Shown piece by piece: positions 19,117-27,276 of a stretch of DNA of 64,000 bases (within the stretch, counting starts at the first letter, position 1; each line of letters begins with the position of its first letter). The notes under the pieces are model-generated. The model was not told the origin of the DNA. It saw only the letters and a program-made list of their open reading frames with translations, and did no database searches. The DNA comes from Novosphingobium sp. G106 (GTDB lineage Bacteria > Pseudomonadota > Alphaproteobacteria > Sphingomonadales > Sphingomonadaceae). The stretch is taken from NCBI RefSeq assembly GCF_019075875.1, contig NZ_JAHOOZ010000004.1:1-64000 (forward strand). The letters run 5' to 3'. A program made the translations under genes and the position numbers.

Positions 19117-19494
19117 CTAGGCCGCCGCGCTGAGCGGCGAGCCGGCGATGCGGTGGAGGATCTGCCGGATGGCGAGTTCCTGGCGCAGAAGCGCGTCGAG
19201 GCAATCGGCGCCGCTGTCCACAAAGGCGTCGTGCTCGGGATTGCTCATGTCGAGCACCTGCGCCGTGGCCCTCAGCACGCCGAGCATGTTCGCGGCCTCG
19301 GCCATGACGCGCAGGTTCGTCTGCGCTTCGGCCAGAGGGCAGCTTCCGCTTTGCCGGACGGTCGCGACATAGCGGTGACTCCGCGCGGCGGGATCGATCG
19401 CGGTGATCTCGCCCGTCCAGTCGAACGGCCAGGATGCGCCGCTCTGGCGCAGCGGGCTTGCCCGCCACCCGCCGGCGGTCGGTTGATAGGTCAT
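19117..19494 (-). CDS. Hypothetical protein
   Basis: 125 residues from MTYQPTAGGWRASPLRQSGA. The first half looks beta-stranded (WPFDWTGEITAIDPAARSHR), the second helical (AEAQTNLRVMAEAANMLGVL and CLDALLRQELAIRQILHRIA). No domain assigned. It belongs to the run of minus-strand accessory genes between the ArdC and DUF3768 genes. Confidence 0.55.
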   Translation of the reverse strand: MTYQPTAGGWRASPLRQSGASWPFDWTGEITAIDPAARSHRYVATVRQSGSCPLAEAQTNLRVMAEAANMLGVLRATAQVLDMSNPEHDAFVDSGADCLDALLRQELAIRQILHRIAGSPLSAAA

Positions 19495-19516
19495 GGAATA
19501 TCTCCGGGTAGAATGG

Positions 19517-19957
19517 TCAGGCGGCCGCGAGCTGATCGCTGGCGGCATCGCTGCCGGGGAGCGACTGCTGGCAGCCGAGCGTGGTGAGGAGGCGCGCAAA
19601 GCGCGGCGCGATCTGGAGGAGCCAGGCCTGCGCTTCGCCGCGCGCGTCGATCCACTCGGCGCGCCGGCGAAATTCCCGGTCCGACCGCGCGGCAATCCAG
19701 ACCCAGGCGGCGCCTTGCCAGGTCGAGATGCCGATATCGGCGTGGACGTTGCGCGCGAGCACGCGGTGGCTCCGCCCCCGCCAGGCATGCCGACGCTCGA
19801 ACGAGGGCAGATGGACGGGCACCTCGCGGTGGATGTCGGCGACGAAGGCCGCATAGGCCGCCGGCCAATCGCGCGGGTCGGCGGGCGCCGGCAGGCCGCG
19901 GACGCCCGCCTGGGCGCCCGGCGGATGATAAGCCGATCGCAGCATGACGGGCCTCAT
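19517..19957 (-). CDS. Hypothetical protein coupled to ArdC
   Basis: 146 residues (MRPVMLRSAYHPPGAQAGVR, then WPAAYAAFVADIHREVPVHL). Its ATG overlaps the ArdC stop by four bases, so I keep the first Met rather than the one at 19945. Trp- and Arg-rich, no domain recognised. Coupling suggests a role together with ArdC during entry of the element, but this is inference. Confidence 0.55.
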   Translation of the reverse strand: MRPVMLRSAYHPPGAQAGVRGLPAPADPRDWPAAYAAFVADIHREVPVHLPSFERRHAWRGRSHRVLARNVHADIGISTWQGAAWVWIAARSDREFRRRAEWIDARGEAQAWLLQIAPRFARLLTTLGCQQSLPGSDAASDQLAAA

Positions 19958-20865
19958 GCCGCTAAAGGCAGCGGAGCGGCCGCCGGCTGCTGCGCATGCA
20001 TCCAGTCCGAGGCTGCCTGCGCCTTGGCGGCCGCGGTGAAGATCGCCCGCGGATCATCGCGCAGCGCTCTCAGCCAGGAAGCGACATAGGCCGCATGATC
20101 GGGCCGCGGCGTGTGCGCGAGGCCCAAATCCGCGAGGAGGAAGGCGCTGCCGATATCGGCGACGAGTTCCTCACGCGCGCGGATAGCGAGCCCCTTGTAG
20201 TAATCGCGCAGGGTTTCGCGGTCGAGCCGGTGCGCCGCACCGGTCGCATGGGTGATCTCGTGCGCGAGCGTCGAGACAAGGCCAAGGTCGCTCTCGAAGG
20301 CATGCTGCTCCGGCATGAAGATCTTGTCGAGATCAGGACGATAATAGGCGTCGTGGAGGCCGTATTCGATGGGAATGCCGAGACCCGCGAAGAAGCCGAG
20401 CGCGCCGGCGATCCGATCCTCCATCGGCCGCTCCTCGATGACCGCCTCATCGGGGGCGCCATCGACCTGCGCGCGGTTGAACACGACGAAGCTGCGTGCA
20501 TAGAACCGCGCCCGGCGTTCGTTCCCATCATCACCGCCGCCACTGGATCCGCTGGCGTCATCCACGCGGTCGATCTTCTTCCAGAGCACGACGTGGGTGC
20601 CGGCTGCGCCCTTGCGGACCTGCGCGCCGCTATCCTTCCACTGGTTGTAAGTCGCCCAGACGCCCGAGGTGTAGCCACAGGCTTCGGCGGAGGCCCAAAG
20701 CATCAGGCGGTTGATGCCGCTGTAGCGGCGCCCCGCGGCACTGGTCGGGCGCATGACCGGCGCCCCCGAATGATGCCAGGGCATGCGCCACTGGCCCGCG
20801 CCTGCCTCGATCGCTGCCGCAATCTGGGCGGTGACGGCGGCGTAGATGTCATGACGTCGCGTCAT
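19954..20865 (-). CDS. ardC: ArdC-type antirestriction protein with zincin domain
   Basis: 303 residues. The N-terminal ssDNA-binding ArdC domain is seen in IYAAVTAQIAAAIEAGAGQW, RYSGINRLMLWASAEACGY and WATYNQWKDSGAQVRKG. The C-terminal metallopeptidase-like domain carries HEITH at residues 202-206 with a downstream EELVADIGSAFL. ArdC protects incoming single-stranded plasmid DNA from host restriction. A linker at residues 104-117 is Gly/Asp-rich. The length is normal and the motifs are intact, so this gene appears functional although the transfer genes are not. Confidence 0.85.
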   Translation of the reverse strand: MTRRHDIYAAVTAQIAAAIEAGAGQWRMPWHHSGAPVMRPTSAAGRRYSGINRLMLWASAEACGYTSGVWATYNQWKDSGAQVRKGAAGTHVVLWKKIDRVDDASGSSGGGDDGNERRARFYARSFVVFNRAQVDGAPDEAVIEERPMEDRIAGALGFFAGLGIPIEYGLHDAYYRPDLDKIFMPEQHAFESDLGLVSTLAHEITHATGAAHRLDRETLRDYYKGLAIRAREELVADIGSAFLLADLGLAHTPRPDHAAYVASWLRALRDDPRAIFTAAAKAQAASDWMHAQQPAAAPLPLAA

Positions 20866-21014
20866 GGAATGTCTCCTCTTCTAGGCGAGCACCGGTGCTC
20901 GCTCGCACCTTTCCCGCTCAGGCTTTTGGGATGGGCCGCTTGGCGGCCTGGATGTTGGGGAAGCCGGGGACCGCCGGCAGCTCGCCGAACGGCCCCCGCA
21001 CCTGTGCTGTGCTG

Positions 21015-23117
21015 TCAGGCCGCTTCGGCGATCACTTCCTCGGACAGATGGCCGTCTTCGGGCTCAACGTCAGCGGCCGGCTCGCCGGGCGCGCCCGCCT
21101 GCTCGAGTCCATCTTCACCATCGCCGATGAGCTCGGCATCGCAATCGCCCGAGGCGATGGGCCCCTCATCGCCATTGGCGTCGCTCTGCGCCGCACTATC
21201 CGCTTCGGCAGGCGCCTTGGCGGTGAAGCGCATCGCCTCGGGAAGCCAGGCGGCCGCGCGTTGCTTGACCGCCGGATCGGTGATCGTGTCGCCGGCGCAG
21301 AGCTTCGCTGCCGCCAAAGCGAGCTCGCCCTTTTTCGCGGTCGCGTAGCGCGCCGGCAGTTCGGGATCGATCTGCCCCAGCGCGGTCAGGATCTGGCCCT
21401 TCTTGAGGCGGTCGAAGTAGTTTTCCGCGCCCGGCCGCCAATGTGCGGCGACATCGATCTCCATCATGGCGCCGACGCCCGACAGAAATGCGTTGCCGCG
21501 CCAGCCCACATCGAGGCTCGCTTTCAGGCTCTGGCTGACCGCGTAAGCGAGCCAGCTCGCCTTGGCCTCTTCGTCGAGACCCCGGAACTCGAGGAAGGCG
21601 GTGAAGAGGTCGTCGGCCTGGCTCCATTCGTGCGGCAGCGCGGAGCGGACGGCATCGAGATCGACAACCGCCTGGCTCGGCGGGACCCCGACGAGCCCCG
21701 CCGGCTCGAACCGGTCGCCGATCTTGATCGAAAGCCCCGTATCATTGGCCGTGAAGAAGCCCATGCAATCGATCGCCAGCCGGAAGATGACGAGATCGAG
21801 CGCCATTGCGGGATCGGTCGCGACATGGAGCGCGAGAACGTCGCGCCGCTCCTTGGCGAGGTTTTCCTCGAGGCTTCGGCTGAAGCCGTCCGTCTTCGCT
21901 GTGCCGGCCGAACCGGTGCTGCTGCCGGCCTGGCCCGAAGCGGCAGCGCGGCCCGGTTTCACCGTCGTATAGAGTTGATGGTGCAGCGCAGGCGTGCCGT
22001 CCTTCTCGAGAATGAGGAAGACGCCAACATTGGGCTTGTCCTCGTCGCGGATGACCTGGCAGGTCTCGCCCAGCTTGTCGTATTCGGCCGACAGGAGTTC
22101 CATTTCGGCTTCGGCCTTCTCGACCTCAGCCTCGTCCTCACTGGTCTCGGCGACCTCGTTCAGCTCATCGATGCGGACCTCGATTTCGTCGAGGCGGGCC
22201 TGGACCTCGGGCGCCGGATCGACGCGCGAAGGATAGAAGGGGTGCAGGTCCTTGGTGAGCTCGTAGGGCAGGTACGCCGCGAGCACCGGCGTCACCCAGC
22301 CATAGCGACCGCCAAGCGCGGCGATTTCTGCCTCGTAGGCGAGCTTCTTGGTCGCGAGCTCGGTAGCAATCTCGCCGTCGAGCCACATGCCCTCACCGCT
22401 GGCGGCGAAGAGGTCGCTCTCGATGCGGCCGCCGCCGGCGCGGTATTCGTCTTCGCCCAGGAACAGGGCGACCGGGTGCGACGAGGCAATCGCGGTCTCG
22501 GCGACAGCGCGGCGGATGGTCTGCGCGTTCTGCGCCTGCCAGCCGGCCGACAGGCGCTCCCAGGCGGCGAGCTGACGATCGCGGTCCGCGGTCGCGCAGT
22601 AGGCCATGGCGATGTCGAGCGTGATGTCGCCGGCCGCAAGCGCCGCGAAGATCGGCTCGGCGAGGTCCGCAAGGCGCAGGCGCCCCTGGACGTGGCGGAC
22701 GGTGAGGCCGAAGCGGCGGGCGATATCCTCGGCATCAGCGCCGTCGGTGTCGATGATATCCTTGAACGCGCGGCATTCGTCAGCTGGCGACATGGACTCG
22801 CGGATCAGGTTCTCGGCGAGGCTGATTTCTCGGGCGGCGGCGGCTCGGTTGGCGAAGACGCGCACGTCGACGCCGTGATCCTGCGGCAGCTTGCCCGTCT
22901 CGATCAGCTGCGCAATCGCGCGGCAGCGGCGCCCGCCCGCATGGACAGCATAGGAAGTCGATCGGCGGGCCTTGATCGCCGTGACGACGAGCGGTTGGAT
23001 AAGGCCGTGCTCGAGAATGCTCGCGGCCAGCGCATCGAGGGCAAGGTCGCCAGCCGTCTTGCGGACGTTGAGGTCCGACAGCACGAGCGAAGAGAAGGGA
23101 ACGGTGATGTTTTCCAT
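21015..23117 (-). CDS. Large ParB/RepB/Spo0J-family protein
   Basis: 700 residues. The N-terminal ParB nuclease-like domain has VPFSSLVLSDLNVRKT, the box HAGGRRCRAIAQL and ENLIRESMSPADECRAF. An HTH follows (DAEDIARRFGLTVRHVQGRL). The rest is a long region with an acidic coiled stretch near residues 300-345 and an acidic C-terminus. Such 600-700-residue ParB-like proteins, larger than partition ParB, are standard cargo of alphaproteobacterial conjugative elements. No ParA lies beside it, so a regulatory or element-maintenance role is as likely as partition. Confidence 0.85.
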   Translation of the reverse strand: MENITVPFSSLVLSDLNVRKTAGDLALDALAASILEHGLIQPLVVTAIKARRSTSYAVHAGGRRCRAIAQLIETGKLPQDHGVDVRVFANRAAAAREISLAENLIRESMSPADECRAFKDIIDTDGADAEDIARRFGLTVRHVQGRLRLADLAEPIFAALAAGDITLDIAMAYCATADRDRQLAAWERLSAGWQAQNAQTIRRAVAETAIASSHPVALFLGEDEYRAGGGRIESDLFAASGEGMWLDGEIATELATKKLAYEAEIAALGGRYGWVTPVLAAYLPYELTKDLHPFYPSRVDPAPEVQARLDEIEVRIDELNEVAETSEDEAEVEKAEAEMELLSAEYDKLGETCQVIRDEDKPNVGVFLILEKDGTPALHHQLYTTVKPGRAAASGQAGSSTGSAGTAKTDGFSRSLEENLAKERRDVLALHVATDPAMALDLVIFRLAIDCMGFFTANDTGLSIKIGDRFEPAGLVGVPPSQAVVDLDAVRSALPHEWSQADDLFTAFLEFRGLDEEAKASWLAYAVSQSLKASLDVGWRGNAFLSGVGAMMEIDVAAHWRPGAENYFDRLKKGQILTALGQIDPELPARYATAKKGELALAAAKLCAGDTITDPAVKQRAAAWLPEAMRFTAKAPAEADSAAQSDANGDEGPIASGDCDAELIGDGEDGLEQAGAPGEPAADVEPEDGHLSEEVIAEAA

Positions 23118-23290
23118 GAGCGGAGTCTCCGGTGGAGCGTGAGACCCGGATCAGGAGCACTTTATCGCTCAGGGGGTCTCACCCCCCGCCCCGCCCCCCT
23201 TCCCTCTCCTGGCGCGCGGCCCGACAGGGACGCTGTGGCGCGGCCCACGCACATACCTGCCATGCTTATAATAAGCTTGTTTACTTCATA

Positions 23291-23306
23291 ACTAACCTAG
23301 GTTAGT
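23291..23306. promoter_or_regulatory. Perfect 16-bp palindrome upstream of the ParB-like gene
   Basis: ACTAACCTAGGTTAGT is its own reverse complement. It sits in the 240-base gap between the ParB-like gene and a small membrane-peptide gene, next to an AT-rich stretch (23268-23290, TTATAATAAGC) that could hold a -10 element. It could be an operator controlling either side. Confidence 0.5.
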
Positions 23307-23358
23307 ACATCTTCTCGTAAGGGCGCGCCGAGTCGCGCGGCCCTCCAGGAGATAGAAG

Positions 23359-23442
23359 ATGCACCGCACTTTCCACGCCGTCACCGCGCTCGTCATCGCT
23401 TTGAGCACGACTGCCCTGTCGTTCGCCATGACGCTTGCCTGA
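23359..23442 (+). CDS. 27-residue membrane peptide
   Basis: ATG preceded by AGGAG at good spacing encodes MHRTFHAVTALVIALSTTAL and ends SFAMTLA. It has a basic start and a single hydrophobic segment, so it is either a membrane peptide or a secreted leader-like product. It is too short for most gene finders. The strong ribosome-binding site and the terminator 60 bases later make a real gene plausible. Confidence 0.5.
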   Translation: MHRTFHAVTALVIALSTTALSFAMTLA

Positions 23443-23504
23443 AATGGCGAGGCCCGGCCGCGGGCCCGCGCGACTTCAAATCATCTAGGCCGGTGGGATA
23501 AAAG

Positions 23505-23530
23505 AAAGGCGGCCAATACTGGCCGCCTTT
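23505..23530. terminator. Bidirectional rho-independent terminator
   Basis: Perfect 10-bp stem AAAGGCGGCC / GGCCGCCTTT with loop AATACT, and A/T tracts on both sides. It marks the end of the small-peptide transcript and roughly the right edge of the mobile-element gene block. Confidence 0.7.
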
Positions 23531-23702
23531 AGGAAAGAACCTGTCTCATTTCTGAAGCAAGCCCTTCGGGTCGCGAATCGATTATTAGCGCCGTTTGGGA
23601 AAAACCCTAGTACAGACACGACGTTAGACTCGCGTTGGCAGATATTTATTTGGGACGACAGGCCAGTCGCTATGCGACCGAGCAATGTGCTAGCGCGCGC
23701 CC

Positions 23703-24734
23703 ATGGCGCACGCTTTAAAACAAGTCGGAGTGGGATTGATCGGCTACGGCCTCGGCGGCCGCGTGTTCCACGCGCCGTTTATCCAAGCCACCGACGGCTT
23801 GGCGCTGCGCGCCGTGGTGTCCCGCGATCCCGCTAAGGTCCTTGGCAAGCTGCCGGACATGGCGGTCGTTCCATCCGTAGATGACCTCCTGGCCCAGGAT
23901 GGAATCGATCTCGTCGTCGTATCGAGCCCGGACGCCCTCCATGCCGAGCATGCGATCGCGGCGCTGCGCGCCGCCAAACATGTCGTGGTCGACAAGCCGT
24001 TCGCGACCACCCTCGCCGATGCCCGGCGGATCGCCGAGACCGCGGATCGCGCGGGCAAGAAGGTGACGGTATTTCACAACCGGCGCTGGGACGCCGATTT
24101 CCTCACGTTGCAGCGCCTGATCGCCGAAGGCCGGCTTGGCCGCATCGTTCATTTCGAAAGCCACTTCGACCGCTGGCGGCCGGAACCCGGGGGAGTTTGG
24201 AAAGAAGCGCGCGAGGGCGGGTCGTGGCTCGACCTGGGCCCGCATCTTGTCGACCAGGCGCTTTGCCTGTTCGGCAAGCCCGACGCTGTGACGGCTGACA
24301 TCGCAACGATGCGCGATGGCGCGCCGGCGCCCGACTGGTTTCACGCTATCCTTCACTATCCGCGGATGCGAGCGATCCTGCATTCCAGCAAGCTTTCGGC
24401 CGACCACCGATTGCGGTTCTCAGTATACGGAACAAGCGGAAGCTGGGTTAAGCAAGGCGTTGACACACAGGAGGCGGCGGTCCTTGCGGGATCCGCTCCC
24501 GGCGATCGGGATTTGGGTTGCGACCCAGAGCTGGGCATGTTTACTCAAGCGGGTAACCGGGAGCTTCCCATCGCCAACGAACGGGGCGACTACGGGATGT
24601 TCTGGCGGCGCTTGGCCCGTGCACTTCAGGGAAATGAACCTAACCCGGTGCCGGTAGACGAGGCCCTGCTCGTAATGGAGGTGCTTCACGCCGGTCTCGA
24701 GAGCGCCGTCAGCGGCTCCACGGTCCGGCTGTGA
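23703..24734 (+). CDS. Gfo/Idh/MocA-family oxidoreductase
   Basis: 343 residues. The N-terminal Rossmann fold has VGLIGYGLGGRVFHAPF, followed by the family motif DKPFATTLADARRIAE (the EKP-type Lys) and the C-terminal sheet domain with EGGSWLDLGPHLVDQALCLF. These enzymes use NAD(P) to oxidise or reduce sugars, inositols or similar polyols; the layout is closest to YdgJ/YvaA-like members. The substrate cannot be told from sequence. The gene stands alone and looks like resident rather than element DNA. Confidence 0.85.
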   Translation: MAHALKQVGVGLIGYGLGGRVFHAPFIQATDGLALRAVVSRDPAKVLGKLPDMAVVPSVDDLLAQDGIDLVVVSSPDALHAEHAIAALRAAKHVVVDKPFATTLADARRIAETADRAGKKVTVFHNRRWDADFLTLQRLIAEGRLGRIVHFESHFDRWRPEPGGVWKEAREGGSWLDLGPHLVDQALCLFGKPDAVTADIATMRDGAPAPDWFHAILHYPRMRAILHSSKLSADHRLRFSVYGTSGSWVKQGVDTQEAAVLAGSAPGDRDLGCDPELGMFTQAGNRELPIANERGDYGMFWRRLARALQGNEPNPVPVDEALLVMEVLHAGLESAVSGSTVRL

Positions 24735-24874
24735 CCTCCCCCCTTCCCCACGACCCATTGCGAGCGCGGGAACGGTCATCGGGCGCGGCCGGCCGAACAA
24801 GAAAATTCGCCGGCCCTGCTGTCCTGCAGCGATCCCATCTTCTAAGGAACCCCGCCAAATGCGGAGTTCAACAA

Positions 24875-25078
24875 ATGCAGGTCTGGTGTTTCGTCGGCGC
24901 GAACGGACTTTGGGCGCTCTGTGGTGACGAGGCTGGCGTGAGCCTGCCGGAGGAACTCGGCCCCTGGACCTTCCTCAAGGTTGCTTCTCTCGATGGCACG
25001 GAGAAAGACGAGCTGGAGGCCAAAGCGCTGATCACCGAGCATGGCTTTTGCTGCTTCGATCCATCGACGGTGAGCTGA
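24875..25078 (+). CDS. Small hypothetical protein
   Basis: 67 residues (MQVWCFVGANGLWALCGDEA; LGPWTFLKVASLDGTEKDEL; ALITEHGFCCFDPSTVS). Composition is protein-like and the start is chosen from the clean N-terminus. No family assigned. It ends 75 bases before the tRNA pair. Confidence 0.5.
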   Translation: MQVWCFVGANGLWALCGDEAGVSLPEELGPWTFLKVASLDGTEKDELEAKALITEHGFCCFDPSTVS

Positions 25079-25153
25079 ACTGTTCCCTGGAATGGTCGAC
25101 GCCGTTCGCCGACTTGCGCCGTCCCTCCCGGTCTGCCACTGCGCGCGTCCGGC

Positions 25154-25238
25154 GCGGACGTGGCGGAATGGTAGACGCCGGGGACTTAAAATCCCCTGGG
25201 CAAGCCCCGTGCGGGTTCGAGTCCCGCCGTCCGCACCA
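25154..25238 (+). tRNA. tRNA-Leu (anticodon TAA)
   Basis: 85 bases including CCA. The acceptor stem GCGGACG pairs with CGTCCGC. A D-loop (TGGCGGAATGGTAGACGC), an anticodon loop CTTAAAA with TAA, a long variable arm as in type II tRNAs and the T-loop GGTTCGAGTCC are all present. Confidence 0.95.
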
Positions 25239-25241
25239 GGT

Positions 25242-25317
25242 GGGCCTGTAGCTCAGCGGTTAGAGCTGGCCGCTCATAACGGCTAGGTCGCGGGTTCGAA
25301 TCCTGCCGGGCCCACCA
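25242..25317 (+). tRNA. tRNA with CAT anticodon, tRNA-Ile (lysidine type)
   Basis: 76 bases including CCA, three bases after the tRNA-Leu. Acceptor GGGCCTG pairs with CGGGCCC (one G-U). The anticodon loop CTCATAA has CAT. The overall sequence matches alphaproteobacterial tRNA-Ile2, in which C34 becomes lysidine, rather than elongator or initiator Met tRNA. Confidence 0.85.
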
Positions 25318-25613
25318 TTCGTTCGGCGTTGTTGAACTCGCCGACAATTTACACGTCAAATAACCAGAATCGGAAGGAGGCAATCCTCCATTCGTCCGTT
25401 CATAGGGGCGGCGCAAAGCCCTGGGGGCGACGACGCAACCACAAACGCATCGACGGCCACGCACAGATTGCTTCGGACAACGACATCTTTGAGGCAAAAG
25501 AAGGCTTGAGAATCGGCGCTTTATTCGCATAGTCAATTCCTCGTAAAATCATTGAATACCATGTACTTGCACTCATGTTAGTTGTAGGCACGGTACGGAA
25601 AACTAGGGGCGAT

Positions 25614-25892
25614 ATGGGGCTGCAAGGCACGGTTCTCACGAACCGCGAATTTGAAATTTTGGTTTTGTTGGCAAACGGATTTTCTTCGAAGGAAGTGGCG
25701 TTGCGCTGCGGCATCACGGCGCGCACCGTCGAAACCTACTTGAGCAAAATGCGGCTGAAATTGGGTGCACGAAACGCGACGAACCTCGTCGCTCTCGCGC
25801 TGAGGGCGGGCTTGCTTTCCGAGGACGATATGGTGCTCGCGGACCGGATTGGAACGAACCATATATTCGGCAATCGAGCATGTGCACCCTGA
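25614..25892 (+). CDS. Stand-alone LuxR-type HTH protein
   Basis: 92 residues. The whole protein is essentially one GerE/LuxR DNA-binding domain: VLTNREFEILVLLANGFSSK, EVALRCGITARTVETYLSKM and KLGARNATNLVALALRAG. There is no receiver or ligand domain, as in small GerE-like regulators. The start could be 13 codons earlier (25575), but the Met at 25614 fits domain size. Upstream is a 250-base stretch without genes. Confidence 0.7.
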   Translation: MGLQGTVLTNREFEILVLLANGFSSKEVALRCGITARTVETYLSKMRLKLGARNATNLVALALRAGLLSEDDMVLADRIGTNHIFGNRACAP

Positions 25893-26016
25893 GAAAGTCC
25901 CGGCTACCCGCTGCGCTCGCTCCATGCGACGTCGCAAAAAGCTGGTGGTCCGAAAAAAGAGGTAATCGCATCTTTGCGTTCGGTTGTAGGGAGAGCCTGG
26001 AAGTGGGAGGGACTCG

Positions 26017-26205
26017 ATGCCGCAACTTCAAACTCTACGGTATGAGAAGCTGATCGCTGATGAGGAGGCGCTCGCGGCGCAAGCCGGGTCTGAACGCATA
26101 GCTTCGGCGCATCGCCGCGTTGCCAAGCTGTACAGATCCGAATTGGCGAGTCACACACGCCGGCAAGCCTCGAATGTCGCTGAGATGCTTGCCGAGATCT
26201 GGTAG
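26017..26205 (+). CDS. Small hypothetical protein
   Basis: 62 residues, helical and charged (MPQLQTLRYEKLIADEEALA; ASAHRRVAKLYRSELASHTR), preceded by GGGAGGG as a possible ribosome-binding site. It resembles the short helical proteins at 40228 and 45727 in layout, all of the kind common and unannotated in Alphaproteobacteria. Confidence 0.45.
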   Translation: MPQLQTLRYEKLIADEEALAAQAGSERIASAHRRVAKLYRSELASHTRRQASNVAEMLAEIW

Positions 26206-26576
26206 GCCCAACTGGTACCGAGCTGGGCCCACTGCTCGGGGGAGGGCTGCGAACTTCAGCCTCTCTGCGCCGTAGGTTTCTCATTCCGCAGGGTGGAGCT
26301 CCCAAACCGCATTCGGCGCGCCTGCTTCCGCGACGAACCGGTCGTTCATGCGTTCATGCTGCCTTTCTGAAAGACGCCATCACATTCTCCAGTAATGTCC
26401 GTAGTCCGATCCACCTAACTTTGCTTGGAAGCGGCGCGCTACTGCATTTTGAATGCCTCGCATCCAAGAGCTATTGCGCGCGCGGCGTGATGCGCTTAGC
26501 CGATCGCACAAGATCGATCCGCTAGCGATCCAACGAATTCTTCGTAGATGTCGTCAGCAGGGCTAGGATAAGACAG
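26206..26576. other. 370 bases without a recognisable gene
   Basis: No frame on either strand looks coding and I see no clear hairpin terminator or repeat. Promoter elements for the DUF4188 gene are expected here. Confidence 0.4.
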
Positions 26577-27074
26577 ATTTCCAAAACTCTTCACCTTGGT
26601 CGCGTCACCGCCAATTTCAAAGGGCCGATTACGGTTTTTGTAATCGGAATGCGAGTAAATAAATTACATCGTATCGATAAATGGCTGCCGGTAGCACGCG
26701 CAATGAAACCGATGATCGCCGAGCTGGCTGCCAATGCTGAAAGCGGATTTCTCGGCAGCGAATTCATGCTTAGCGGGCTTCGGACAATTGTTTCTATACA
26801 ATATTGGCGCAGCTTCGATCATCTTGAATCCTATGCCAAAGATCGAAGTCAGAGCCATATGCCGGCATGGAAAGATTTCTATCGCAAGGCGAACGAGGGA
26901 GAGGCCGTCGGGATATTCCATGAGACCTATTGCGTTGATCCGGGCCGCTACGAGACAGTCTATGGCAACATGCCGGCTTTCGGTTTGGGCAAGATCGCTG
27001 GACTGATTCCGGCCGAGGGAGCGCGCAACAAAGCGCGCACGCGGATGGGTGCGTCTGGCGAAGTTGGACGCTGA
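26577..27074 (+). CDS. DUF4188 protein, possibly starting at ATT
   Basis: The core from the ATG at 26649 is typical DUF4188: MRVNKLHRIDKWLPVARAMK, VSIQYWRSFDHLESYAKDR, and HETYCVDPGRYETVYGNMPA. This is a ferredoxin-like monooxygenase-related fold of unknown substrate. Homologues normally have about 20 more residues before this Met. In frame upstream I read LGRVTANFKGPITVFVIG, matching that missing strand, but there is no ATG, GTG or TTG before the first stop. An ATT at 26577 behind AGGATAAG could initiate; a mutated start is the alternative. Confidence 0.65.
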   Translation: MSKTLHLGRVTANFKGPITVFVIGMRVNKLHRIDKWLPVARAMKPMIAELAANAESGFLGSEFMLSGLRTIVSIQYWRSFDHLESYAKDRSQSHMPAWKDFYRKANEGEAVGIFHETYCVDPGRYETVYGNMPAFGLGKIAGLIPAEGARNKARTRMGASGEVGR

Positions 27075-27276
27075 GAGATTGGCCGACCCCTCTCCATGAT
27101 GGGCCGGCCAACGCATTGCGACAGGTCCGAGGTGTTGAAGCAAAAGCTCGGAGCCATTTGTTCGCGGAGCTGCCGCGGAGGATGTGCGAGACTTATACCG
27201 GTGCACGCGCTCCCGTCATAAGAACCCTTAGTACGTGATCGACCAAATCAACCAGCTGGTCACGCGGGATGGATGT

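Noticed and set aside
19996..21348. 450-codon plus-strand open frame
   Set aside because: Antisense to ArdC and the end of the ParB-like gene; no motif.
20895..23291. 798-codon plus-strand open frame
   Set aside because: Exactly opposite the ParB-like gene, whose minus-strand frame has clear ParB motifs. The plus product is Arg/Gly-rich antisense sequence, common in high-GC DNA.
25154..25317. tRNA pair as integration site of the element
   Set aside because: Plausible in principle, but I found no repeat of a tRNA 3' end elsewhere in the window, no adjacent integrase, and about 1.5 kb of resident-looking genes lie between element and tRNAs.
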